DNA of 41,651 nt from Clostridia bacterium. Its GTDB lineage: Bacteria; Bacillota; Clostridia; Christensenellales; Aristaeellaceae. Position 1 is the stretch's first letter, and the number at the start of each line of letters is the position of its first letter. Shown here one piece after another: positions 7,501-15,268 of this stretch. Position numbers and translations under genes: made by a program. The stretch covers positions 1-41,651 of the forward strand of contig JAGAAC010000161.1 in the NCBI GenBank assembly GCA_017615475.1, in the 5' to 3' direction. Under the pieces are notes generated by a model. That model made no database searches, was not told where the DNA came from, and was given only the letters and a program-made list of their open reading frames with translations.

Positions 7501-9285
7501 CTGTACCTGAGCAGTATACAGTTGATAATAGAGGCCCTTTTTGGCGATGAGTTCATCATGGGTGCCCATTTCGGCAATACCCTTATTGCTGATATAGAGG
7601 ATACGGTCACAGTTTTTGATGGTGCTGAGACGGTGGGCAACAATGATGCTGGTACGGCCTTTGAGCATTTCCCGGATGCCTTCCTGCAGGAGCTTCTCCG
7701 TCTGTGTGTCGATGGAGGAGGTTGCTTCGTCCAGGATGAGGATCGCAGGATCGGACAGGAGGGTGCGGGCAAAGGCAATCAGCTGTTTTTCACCCTGGCT
7801 GAGGTTGCCACCGCGTTCCTTAATCTCCGTCTGGTAACCCTGGGGCTTTTTCCGGATCAGTTCGTCCGCACGGACCCGGCGCGCAGCCTGGATGACTTCA
7901 CAGTCCGTGGCATCCAGACGGCCGTAGCGGATATTGTCCATGATGGTTCCGGAGAAGATGAAGCTGTCCTGCAGCATGATGCCCAGCTGGCTGCGGAGGG
8001 AGTGCAAGGTTACCTTGCTGATATCATACTCTTTGCCGTCTTTTCCGTGAAGGAAAATCCGGCCTCCGTTCAGGTTGTAAAAGCGGCAGAGCAGATTGAT
8101 GACGGTGCTCTTTCCGGCACCGGTGGGACCGACCAGGGCAATGCTTTCCCCGGCGTTGACATGGAGATCCATATGTTCCAGGACGTTGATGTTCTCTTCA
8201 TAGGAGAAGGTGACATCCCGGTATTCCACCTCGCCGGTGATGGGAGGAAGCTCTTCTGCGTCCGGCGCATCATCCACAATAACCGGTTCGTCCATGGTTT
8301 CGAAGATGCGTTCCAGGTAGGCAATATTGTTGACGAAGGAATTATAGATGTTCGCGAGATTGGTGATGGGCTGCCAGAAACGGCTCACATACTGGCCCAT
8401 GGCCAGAATGACACCGAAGGAAACCATCTTTCCGCCGCCCATCCAGTAGACGCCTGCGATATAGAGGAAAGTCAGCACCAGCTGGGTCATGGTTTCACTG
8501 GAAAGCCAGACGGTGTTGCTGATTCTGATGGCGCGGAGCCAGGCTTCCCGGCAGGCGTTGGCCAGACGCTCCATGATGGAGATATTTACTTCCTGGCGGT
8601 CGAAGAGCTGGCTGACACGGACGCCGTCGATGGATTCCGCCAGGTAGGCGTTGTAGTTGCTGTTCTTATTGCTCTGGTTCTGCCAGGCACGGCGCTGGCG
8701 GGGTTTGATGAGGATGATGATGCCGACGAAGACCGGCAGGCCGGCAATGATGATCAGCGCCAGGGTGGTATTGGTGGAGAACATGAAGACCACAATGAAG
8801 ATCAGATTGATGATCTCCAGGATCATGTTGATGATACCGTTGGAGAGGATATCCGAAACGGAATTGACGTAGTTGATGACCCGGACCAGAATCTTGCCGG
8901 CTGGCCGGGAATCATAATAGCTGAAGGGCAGCTTCTGCAGGTGGGCAAAAAGGTCGCTGCGGATATCATGGATGATCCGCTGGCTGACATGGGCCATCAT
9001 CCGGGAACGGATGGTGGTGAAAACAATGCCCAGGGCGATGATGCCCACAAAGAGCAGGGCCATGCGGCCGATCATGGCGGTATCCTTGTTCGGAACGGCT
9101 TCGTCCAGCACCCACTGGGTGATCTTGGGAATATAGAGGGACGCAATGCTGGCCATGGCACTGAGGAGCAGGGCGGCCAGCATTTTGTATTTATGCCGGG
9201 CGATGTACTTTCCGGCGCGCTTCAGGTGCTGCCACCGGAACGGGGATTCCAGACGCTCGTCAACGTCAAATTTGTTGCGTGCCAT
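7483..9285 (-). CDS. ABC exporter half-transporter, catalytic-site subunit
   Basis: The 600-residue half-transporter has about six membrane helices (residues 35-320) and a C-terminal ATPase domain: Walker A GPTGAGKST at 386-394, signature LSQGE at 495-499, Walker B ILILDE ending at Glu520 and H-loop His551. Walker B and H-loop are canonical, but the signature deviates from LSGGQ. This complements the partner encoded just upstream, whose Walker B and H-loop are degenerate and whose signature is canonical, so the two should form a heterodimeric exporter with one degenerate and one working ATP site, as in TM287/288 and BmrCD. The start at 9285 follows GGGGGGA and lies one base past the partner's stop. 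A start 44 codons upstream would add an unlikely Cys-rich stretch lying inside the partner gene. Substrate unknown; drugs or lipids are usual. Confidence 0.9.
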   Translation of the reverse strand: MARNKFDVDERLESPFRWQHLKRAGKYIARHKYKMLAALLLSAMASIASLYIPKITQWVLDEAVPNKDTAMIGRMALLFVGIIALGIVFTTIRSRMMAHVSQRIIHDIRSDLFAHLQKLPFSYYDSRPAGKILVRVINYVNSVSDILSNGIINMILEIINLIFIVVFMFSTNTTLALIIIAGLPVFVGIIILIKPRQRRAWQNQSNKNSNYNAYLAESIDGVRVSQLFDRQEVNISIMERLANACREAWLRAIRISNTVWLSSETMTQLVLTFLYIAGVYWMGGGKMVSFGVILAMGQYVSRFWQPITNLANIYNSFVNNIAYLERIFETMDEPVIVDDAPDAEELPPITGEVEYRDVTFSYEENINVLEHMDLHVNAGESIALVGPTGAGKSTVINLLCRFYNLNGGRIFLHGKDGKEYDISKVTLHSLRSQLGIMLQDSFIFSGTIMDNIRYGRLDATDCEVIQAARRVRADELIRKKPQGYQTEIKERGGNLSQGEKQLIAFARTLLSDPAILILDEATSSIDTQTEKLLQEGIREMLKGRTSIIVAHRLSTIKNCDRILYISNKGIAEMGTHDELIAKKGLYYQLYTAQVQEEPSA

Positions 9286-9286
9286 C

Positions 9287-11038
9287 TTACATCCCCCCTT
9301 CCTGAACCGGCATGGAAATGCCGTATTGCAGGCAGTATGTCTGCCAGTAGTAGCCGCGTTTTTCCAGCAGCTCGCGGTGTGTTCCGCTTTCAGTGATCCT
9401 GCCGTTCTGCAGGACAAGGATCAGGTCGGCGTCCCGCATGGAAGAAATCCGCTGGGCGATGATGAATTTGGTGCAGGCATAGGGCAGGTTCCGCAGCTGA
9501 TCCTGGATATACCGCTCGGTTTCGCTGTCCACGGCGGAGGTGGTGTCGTCCATGATGAGGATACCGGGGCGAACCGCCATGGCACGGGCCAGCGCGATGC
9601 GCTGACGCTGGCCGCCGGAGAGGCCGACACCGCGCTCACCGATGATGGTGTCATATCCTTCCGGCAGCTTTTCGACGAATTCCGCGGCATCCGCCCGGCG
9701 GGCAAAGTCTTCCACTTCCTCCTGGGTGAGACCCTGGTCACCGAAGGCAATGTTGCCTTCCACGGTATCCGAGAAGAGGAAGACGTCCTGGGTGGCGGTA
9801 CCGATGCCGCTCCGGAGCTCGCTGAGTTTCCACTGTTTTACATCACAGTCATCTATACGGATGGCGCCTTCGGAAACATCATAGAACCGGGCAAGCAGCT
9901 GGATGAGGGTGGTTTTTCCGCTGCCGGTGGGCCCCATGACGGCTACGGTCTGACCGGGCTGAACGGAGAAGGATACATCTGTCAGAACCGGCTTGGTGTC
10001 ATAGCGGAAGGAAACATGATCAAACTCGATTTTGCCCTGCAGACGCTCATGGGAGACAGCATCCGGAGCATCCACGATGGCGGGTGTTCCGTAATACAGC
10101 TCCATGACTTTGGCCGCGGAGGTGGAGAAACGCTGCAGGTCGTTGATGAGGTTGCCCAGTTCCCGCATAGGATTGGAAACGGCCCAGCTGAGCCCTGTGA
10201 AGATGGCCAGCTCGCCGGGGGTCAGTTCTCCCCGGATAATAAAGAGACCGCCCACAAAAACGGTGACCAGCTGGATGGCGTTGACCAGCAGTTCAATCAT
10301 GGGGAAGAAGGTGAGCCAGAGCTTGTTGATGCGCAGGTGGCTGTCCATGAATGCCTGGTTTTTCTGCTCAAACCGTTCTTTTTCATATTCTTCCCGGGCA
10401 AAGGCTTTGACGACCCGGTTGCCGGCGATGTTTTCCTGCGCCGCGGTGTTCATCTCCGACAGCTTTTCCCGCATGAAGACAAAACGGGGGCGGACATGGC
10501 GGGAGAAAAATTTGGTGATGAGCAAAAGCACAGGCGTAATAACGATGAGCAGGAGCGTCAGCTTCCAGTTCACCAGGGTGAGATAGACTGTGGCAAAGAG
10601 AAAGGTGCAGACCGCGTCAATGATGCGGTAATCAATATAGCTCAGGAAATGACGGCACCAGTCCAGGTCGGAACTCATGCGGGTCATGAGGTCGCCGGTA
10701 CGGTGGGTGTCGAAGAACGCCATATCGTTATACTGCATTTTGCTGAAGAGGCTGCGGCGGAGATTGAAGACCACATTCTGGGAATCCTTCTCCAGAAAAA
10801 TGACCATCATATACCGCAGGCCTTCGCGTCCCAGCTTGACCACCAGCATGACCGCCAGGATGGAAAGCAGGGGATCGGGATTCCCGGCAACGATGACATC
10901 GTCGATCAGGCGGCGGGACAGGGCCGGATTCACCAGCAGCAAAAGACAGGTAAAGGCGCAGACGCACAGGGCGATAATATGACGGCGGCGGAAGGGTGCG
11001 TCCATGTTCTTCCACAGCCAGGCGAATTGCTTGCGCAT
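9287..11038 (-). CDS. ABC exporter half-transporter, degenerate-site subunit
   Basis: The 584-residue product has a six-helix membrane domain (about residues 18-320) and an ATPase domain with Walker A GPTGSGKTT at 369-377 and a canonical LSGGQ signature at 473-477. The catalytic Glu after Walker B is Asp (ILIMDD, Asp497-Asp498), and the H-loop His is Gln529 (IIAQR). These are the known hallmarks of the non-catalytic half of heterodimeric ABC exporters. Start at ATG 11038 is set by TGAGGT about 7 nt upstream; an in-frame extension of 13 residues lacks a good site. The stop is separated from the second subunit's ATG by a single base, so translation is very likely coupled. The pair forms a two-gene operon read leftwards. 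Confidence 0.9.
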   Translation of the reverse strand: MRKQFAWLWKNMDAPFRRRHIIALCVCAFTCLLLLVNPALSRRLIDDVIVAGNPDPLLSILAVMLVVKLGREGLRYMMVIFLEKDSQNVVFNLRRSLFSKMQYNDMAFFDTHRTGDLMTRMSSDLDWCRHFLSYIDYRIIDAVCTFLFATVYLTLVNWKLTLLLIVITPVLLLITKFFSRHVRPRFVFMREKLSEMNTAAQENIAGNRVVKAFAREEYEKERFEQKNQAFMDSHLRINKLWLTFFPMIELLVNAIQLVTVFVGGLFIIRGELTPGELAIFTGLSWAVSNPMRELGNLINDLQRFSTSAAKVMELYYGTPAIVDAPDAVSHERLQGKIEFDHVSFRYDTKPVLTDVSFSVQPGQTVAVMGPTGSGKTTLIQLLARFYDVSEGAIRIDDCDVKQWKLSELRSGIGTATQDVFLFSDTVEGNIAFGDQGLTQEEVEDFARRADAAEFVEKLPEGYDTIIGERGVGLSGGQRQRIALARAMAVRPGILIMDDTTSAVDSETERYIQDQLRNLPYACTKFIIAQRISSMRDADLILVLQNGRITESGTHRELLEKRGYYWQTYCLQYGISMPVQEGGM

Positions 11039-11077
11039 AAATAACCTCAGGTGAATATACTGATAAAGTGTGTACAA

Positions 11078-11099
11078 GACCGGAGGCAGGCCTCCGGTC
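11078..11099 (-). terminator. Hairpin terminator after the alcohol dehydrogenase gene
   Basis: Perfect 9-bp stem GACCGGAGG / CCTCCGGTC with a four-base loop, followed on the minus strand by TTGTACA. It separates the dehydrogenase operon from the ABC operon. Confidence 0.65.
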
Positions 11100-11140
11100 T
11101 GTGAGAATGAGAGAGACTCAAAGACTGTGATAGTTTTCCG

Positions 11141-12316
11141 TTACAGCATAAGACGATAGATGTTTGTGCAGTCCTCTTCATTCAGGGTGACGAAACCGGA
11201 GATGGTGCCGGGACGGCCATCGCCATAGCAGAGGCTGTGAACCAGCGTCGGGATATCTTCCTCTTTGGCACCGAGCTCCGCAAAGCTGCGGGGCATACCG
11301 ATGGAGATGAAGAACTGGCGCAGCTTTTCGATGCCTTCCCTGGCGGTGACTTCCGGATGGGCAAAGTCCATCTGGCAGCCCCAGACGCGGACGGCGACCT
11401 GGGCAAAACGCATGACATCGTGATTCATGACGTAGGTAAAGACGGCGGGCAGGGTGACTGCCAGGCCGGCACCGTGGGCGCAGTCGTAGAGGGCGGACAG
11501 CTCATGCTCAATATTGTGGCTGTTCCAGTCCTGGCTGCGGCCGACGCCGCAGGAGTTATTGTGGGCCATCATGCCGGCCCACATGATGTTGGCACGGGCG
11601 TCATAGTTATCCGGGTTTTCGATGACCCGCGGACCTTCATGAATCATGGTCAGGAGGAGCGCCTCGATCATCCTGTCGGTGACTTCGACTTCGGGGGTGT
11701 TGGTCAGGTAGCGCTCATAGAGGTGGGCCATGATGTCCGTGATGCCTGCCGCGGTCTGATAAGGCGGAAGGGTCTGGGTCAGGGCCGGATTCAGGATGGA
11801 GAACTTCGGGCGGATGGCATCGCCGCTGGCGCCGCGTTTAAACATGCCGTCTTCCAGGGTAATGACGCTGTCCGGGCTGCCTTCGCTGCCCGCGGCGGCA
11901 ATGGTGAGTACCGTGCCGACGGGAAGGGCTTCCTCTATATATTTGCCGCTGTAGAAATCCCAGAAATCTCCGTCATAAACGGTTCCGGCCGCAATGGCTT
12001 TGGCGGAGTCAATGGAGGATCCGCCGCCGACAGCCAGGATGAAATCAATGTTTTCTTTGCGGCAGAGTTCAATGCCTTCATACACCAGGCCGCTGCGGGG
12101 GTTGGGCTTTACACCGCCCAGCCGGAAACTGACAAGGCCTTCCGCTTTCAGGGAGGCTTCCACGCGGTCAATGAGCCCGGAACGGATGGCGCTGCCGCCG
12201 CCGAAGTGAACCAGCACCCTGCTGCCGCCGAAACGCTTTACCAGCGCGCCGGCCTGGTTTTCCGTATCTTTTCCGAAAACAAAACAGGTGGGAGAATAGA
12301 AAGTAAAGTTATTCAT
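11141..12316 (-). CDS. Iron/zinc-type alcohol dehydrogenase, YqhD/BDH-like (aldehyde reductase)
   Basis: The 391-residue product belongs to the iron-containing (type III) alcohol dehydrogenases. An NADPH-type motif FGGGSAIRSG spans residues 38-47 and GGGSSIDSAKAIA 97-109. Metal ligands are visible as Asp194 and His198 (ITDIMAH), His267 or His271 (SHNIEHE) and His281 (CAHGAG), spaced as in E. coli YqhD. YqhD-type enzymes reduce short-chain and reactive aldehydes with NADPH. Start has AAAGGAG at good spacing. It lies 26 bases after an aldo/keto reductase gene in the same direction and so is its operon partner, under a MerR-type promoter. A butanol or other fermentative dehydrogenase role is the alternative. 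Confidence 0.88.
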   Translation of the reverse strand: MNNFTFYSPTCFVFGKDTENQAGALVKRFGGSRVLVHFGGGSAIRSGLIDRVEASLKAEGLVSFRLGGVKPNPRSGLVYEGIELCRKENIDFILAVGGGSSIDSAKAIAAGTVYDGDFWDFYSGKYIEEALPVGTVLTIAAAGSEGSPDSVITLEDGMFKRGASGDAIRPKFSILNPALTQTLPPYQTAAGITDIMAHLYERYLTNTPEVEVTDRMIEALLLTMIHEGPRVIENPDNYDARANIMWAGMMAHNNSCGVGRSQDWNSHNIEHELSALYDCAHGAGLAVTLPAVFTYVMNHDVMRFAQVAVRVWGCQMDFAHPEVTAREGIEKLRQFFISIGMPRSFAELGAKEEDIPTLVHSLCYGDGRPGTISGFVTLNEEDCTNIYRLML

Positions 12317-12342
12317 GATGTGACTCCTTTCAGGCCGGAAGA

Positions 12343-13479
12343 TTAATCAGGCTTCAGTTCGCTCCAGGCAGCACTCAGACTGTCGATGATATTCAGATGC
12401 TGGGGGCATGCGGCTTCACAGGCTCCGCAGGCCAGGCATTTATCCGCGCCGCCGTCCTTGTCCATGATCATCCGGAACTGCCAGTCTGACTTCGGATCGA
12501 TGTTATAGAGCGAAACGTTGTTCCAGACGGAGAAGAGGCCGGGGATGTTCACGCCGTTGGGGCAGGGCATGCAGTAGCGGCAGCCGGTGCAGCCGATCTT
12601 TGTGCGGCTGATGTAGGCGGCACGCACATCATCGATGAGTTTCAGCTCTTCAGCGGTCATGATGCCGGTATCCACGGTGTCAAAAATGCGCAGGTTTTCA
12701 TCGATCTGCTCCGCCTCGTTGCAGCCGGAAAGGACCACGGCCACTTCCGGATGGTTGCAGAGCCAGCGGAATGCCCATTCCACCGGGGAACGCTTTACCG
12801 GGAAAGCATCATAGAGCGCCTGAACATTGTCCGGCGCGTTGGCGAGGCGTCCGCCCAGCAGGCCTTCCATGATGACTACGGGGATTCCTTTGCTGCCGGC
12901 CAGCTCCAGGCCTTTGGTACCGGCCTGGTTGTTGATGTCCATGAAGTTATACTGGATCTGGCACATATCCCAGTCCCAGTCATTGAGGATATACTCAAAC
13001 TCTTCATAGGGACCATGGAAGGAGAAGCACTTGTAGCGGATTTTGCCTTCCTTCTTCATATCGTCAAAGAATTCCGGCGCGCCGATGGACTTCATATGTT
13101 CCCACTTCTGCTTGTTCATGGCGTGCATGAGGTAGAAATCGATATGGTCTGTCAGAAGCTTTTTCAGCTCTTCCGCCAGGATGGCTTCCAGGTCGGCACG
13201 GCTGTGCACCAGATCCGGAGGCACTTTGGTGGCGATGGTGACGCGGTCCCGGTATCCGTCCTGCAGGGCTTTGCCCAGGACGATCTCGGAGGTTTTGTCC
13301 AGATAGACGTAAGCGGTATCAATGTAGGTAACGCCGCCGTCGATTGCTCTGCGGATCAGGGAAACGGCTTTCTGCTCGTCAATGACACTGTCTCCGGAAG
13401 CGGCACCGTTGAAACGCATGCAGCCCAGGCCGAAGGCGGAGGACTTGATTCCCAGTTTTCCCATGGTACGGTATTTCAT
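12343..13479 (-). CDS. Aldo/keto reductase with C-terminal 4Fe-4S ferredoxin domain
   Basis: The 378-residue product has an AKR barrel at about residues 1-285 with the catalytic tetrad Asp54, Tyr59, Lys85 and His119, then a ferredoxin-like tail carrying two Cys clusters: 'CTGCRYCMPCP' (about residue 300) and 'CLACGACEAACP' (about residue 350), the second a classic 4Fe-4S motif. Such fused reductases are common in anaerobic Clostridia and probably reduce carbonyl compounds, though their electron donor is not established. Start at 13479 follows GGGAGG. It is the first gene of an operon with the YqhD-like dehydrogenase and is read from a 19-bp-spaced promoter containing a MerR-type dyad. Confidence 0.88.
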   Translation of the reverse strand: MKYRTMGKLGIKSSAFGLGCMRFNGAASGDSVIDEQKAVSLIRRAIDGGVTYIDTAYVYLDKTSEIVLGKALQDGYRDRVTIATKVPPDLVHSRADLEAILAEELKKLLTDHIDFYLMHAMNKQKWEHMKSIGAPEFFDDMKKEGKIRYKCFSFHGPYEEFEYILNDWDWDMCQIQYNFMDINNQAGTKGLELAGSKGIPVVIMEGLLGGRLANAPDNVQALYDAFPVKRSPVEWAFRWLCNHPEVAVVLSGCNEAEQIDENLRIFDTVDTGIMTAEELKLIDDVRAAYISRTKIGCTGCRYCMPCPNGVNIPGLFSVWNNVSLYNIDPKSDWQFRMIMDKDGGADKCLACGACEAACPQHLNIIDSLSAAWSELKPD

Positions 13480-13530
13480 GTGCGAAACCTCCCTGAGAAT
13501 GTTCGAAAATGATGATTATCAGATAAATAT

Positions 13531-13561
13531 ATGATAGACCTTGGAGTTAACTCTAAGTCAA
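13531..13561 (-). promoter_or_regulatory. MerR-type promoter and operator of the aldo/keto reductase operon
   Basis: On the minus strand TTGACT (13556-13561) and TATCAT (13531-13536) are 19 bases apart, the long spacer typical of MerR-activated promoters. The spacer holds a near-perfect dyad, plus-strand CTTGGAGTTAACTCTAAG (13540-13557; 16 of 18 positions symmetric). Confidence 0.8.
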
Positions 13562-13619
13562 TAGCAAACAAATCCGGAATCAATGATATTCAGAAATTTG
13601 GATTCTTATTCCGGGAGTG

Positions 13620-13650
13620 TTGACTTAGAGTAAGCTTTAAGGTTTATGAT
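13620..13650 (+). promoter_or_regulatory. MerR-type promoter and operator of the Gfo/Idh/MocA gene
   Basis: TTGACT (13620-13625), a 19-base spacer and TATGAT (13645-13650). The spacer holds CTTAGAGTAAGCTTTAAG (13624-13641), a relative of the dyad in the divergent promoter (12 of 18 positions symmetric). Confidence 0.8.
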
Positions 13651-13694
13651 TGGGACAAAGAAAATGACGTTCAATATTTTCAGGAGGATTCTGT

Positions 13695-14663
13695 ATGAGA
13701 AAAGTTAAATGGGGCATCCTGGGCACAGCGGATATCGCGCGGGGAGCCACGATTCCGGGAATGCAGCAGGCGGAACACTGCGAGCTGTATGCCATTGCGG
13801 GAAGGAAGCTGGAAAAGGCACAGAGTTACCAGCAGCAGTTTGGTTTCCGGAAGGCTTACGGCAGCTATGACGAACTGCTGGCGGATCCGGAGGTGGAGGC
13901 GGTCTATATTCCGCTGCCCAACGATCTCCACTGTGAATGGTCTATCCGGGCGCTGAAGGCGAAAAAACACGTGCTGTGTGAAAAACCGCTGGCAGTATCG
14001 GAAGCCCAGGTACAGGAAATGTTCCGGGCGGCGGAGGAGAACGGCGTGCTGCTGATGGAGGCTTTTGCCTATCTTCACAGTCCATTTGTGAAAGCTGTGA
14101 AGGCTGAACTGGACGCAGGGACGATCGGGGATATCCGGTATCTGGAATCCGCTTTCATTACCGGCAGGCGTCCGGATACGGATATCCGCCTGCGGAAGGA
14201 AACCTACGGCGGAGCCCTGTATGATCTGGGATGCTACGCGATAAGCATGGCCATGTGGATGCTGGGGGAAGAGCCGGATACGGTACGGGCTGCGGCGCAG
14301 TTCTCGGAGAAGCAGATCGATCTGTTTACTTCAGCACTGCTGCTGTATGATAACGGAACGGTGGCCAACCTGGATTGCGGCATGCTGCTGCCGGAAGGAC
14401 GGCTGGACCGTTTCCGGATCCACGGAACCCTGGGCACCATTGTTTCCCCGGTGGAATTCAACCAGGCAGGGGAGATTCCGTATACGGTGATCCGGAACGG
14501 GGTGAAGGAAACAAAGACGGTGAACGCACCGAATAACTATTCCCTGGAATCGGAACAGCTGAGCCGCTGCATTCTTACCGGTGAAAAGCCGCATGTGACA
14601 AAGGAATTCTCACTGCTTGTAGCCAGGGTGACGGACAGAATATTGGAGGCAATCGGGTACTGA
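13695..14663 (+). CDS. Gfo/Idh/MocA-family NAD(P)-dependent oxidoreductase
   Basis: The 322-residue product has the family's Rossmann fold with GILGTADIARG at residues 7-17 and the family signature EKP at 96-98, followed by the C-terminal alpha/beta dimerisation domain. Members oxidise or reduce sugars, inositols, dihydrodiols or related polyols with NAD(P). The substrate cannot be told from sequence. Start follows AGGAGG (13682-13687). It is divergent from the aldo/keto reductase operon and shares its operator type, and lies directly before the merR gene, so it is likely part of the same carbonyl or redox response. Confidence 0.87.
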   Translation: MRKVKWGILGTADIARGATIPGMQQAEHCELYAIAGRKLEKAQSYQQQFGFRKAYGSYDELLADPEVEAVYIPLPNDLHCEWSIRALKAKKHVLCEKPLAVSEAQVQEMFRAAEENGVLLMEAFAYLHSPFVKAVKAELDAGTIGDIRYLESAFITGRRPDTDIRLRKETYGGALYDLGCYAISMAMWMLGEEPDTVRAAAQFSEKQIDLFTSALLLYDNGTVANLDCGMLLPEGRLDRFRIHGTLGTIVSPVEFNQAGEIPYTVIRNGVKETKTVNAPNNYSLESEQLSRCILTGEKPHVTKEFSLLVARVTDRILEAIGY

Positions 14664-14683
14664 CGTGCGTCAGTATCCGATTG
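14650..14683. terminator. Long hairpin spanning the stop of the oxidoreductase gene
   Basis: A 16-bp inverted repeat (14650-14665 with 14668-14683, one G-T pair) has a two-base gap and covers the final codons and stop. No T run follows; AT-rich sequence with an AATTAACAAT direct repeat (14686 and 14700) comes next. It resembles the palindrome at 7468-7500 in design. Confidence 0.5.
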
Positions 14684-14746
14684 CCAATTAACAATTTATA
14701 ATTAACAATGAATAATTTATAGTGAACTGTTTTTTCTGTCGGGAAT

Positions 14747-14803
14747 TTGACAGAAGGGGTTTCTTTTGGATAAAATCATATCGGATTTAGAGTTGACTTT
14801 AAG
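14747..14803 (+). promoter_or_regulatory. merR promoter with operator just downstream of the start site
   Basis: TTGACA (14747-14752), an 18-base spacer and TAAAAT (14771-14776) predict transcription from about 14783. The third copy of the dyad, TTTAGAGTTGACTTTAAG, lies at 14786-14803, downstream of the start site rather than within the spacer. That position suits autorepression. Confidence 0.7.
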
Positions 14804-14824
14804 TTGAAGAACGGGAGGTTCAGC

Positions 14825-15214
14825 ATGTATACGATCCAGGATGTCAGCAAAAAGACAGGACTGACTGCCCATACCCTGCGCTATTACGAAAAGGAAGGCC
14901 TGATCACCGGCGTGGAGCGCAGCCAGGGAGGCATCCGTCAGTATACGGACGAGGACCTGGAACGGCTGGGGCTGATCCGCTGCCTGAAGAACACCGGCAT
15001 GTCCATCCAGGAGATTGCCCGGTTTGTGCAGCTGACCCATGAAGGCGACCATACGCTGGAGGAACGGGTGGAGCTGCTGCGGGAGCACCGGGAAAGGGTC
15101 CTGGAACGGATGGCTGAAATGCAGGAACACCTGGACAAGGTGACCTGGAAGCTGAACTTTTTTACCGAGAAGCTTCGTGCCTATCAGGAAAAGGAAACCA
15201 AAAAAGCAAAATAA
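14825..15214 (+). CDS. MerR-family regulator (AdhR-like, carbonyl response candidate)
   Basis: The 129-residue product has the MerR winged helix at residues 1-70 ('YTIQDVSKKTGLTAHTLRYY' region, then 'QYTDEDLERL') and a long C-terminal dimerisation helix, with no separate ligand domain and no obvious metal-binding Cys pair. It matches the size and type of regulators such as B. subtilis AdhR that answer aldehyde stress. Start at ATG 14825 has GGGAGG 6 nt upstream; a TTG start at 14804 would overlap the operator. Inferred targets are the three matching dyads at 13540, 13624 and 14786. Confidence 0.85.
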   Translation: MYTIQDVSKKTGLTAHTLRYYEKEGLITGVERSQGGIRQYTDEDLERLGLIRCLKNTGMSIQEIARFVQLTHEGDHTLEERVELLREHRERVLERMAEMQEHLDKVTWKLNFFTEKLRAYQEKETKKAK

Positions 15215-15222
15215 TAAATGAC

Positions 15223-15256
15223 GGCCGTCCGGAATGATCCGGGCGGCCGGTTCTTT
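15223..15256 (+). terminator. Terminator after merR
   Basis: Eleven-base stem GGCCGTCCGGA / TCCGGGCGGCC (one G-T pair), four-base loop, followed by GGTTCTTT. It could also end the convergent xylanase transcript. Confidence 0.7.
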
Positions 15257-15268
15257 GTCGAACAGGAA

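Noticed and set aside
7522..11044. Two long plus-strand open frames (624 and 632 codons) opposite the ABC exporter genes
   Set aside because: Their translations are low-complexity, Asp/Gly/His-rich antisense of well-motifed ABC proteins, without ribosome sites. They reflect codon bias on the other strand.
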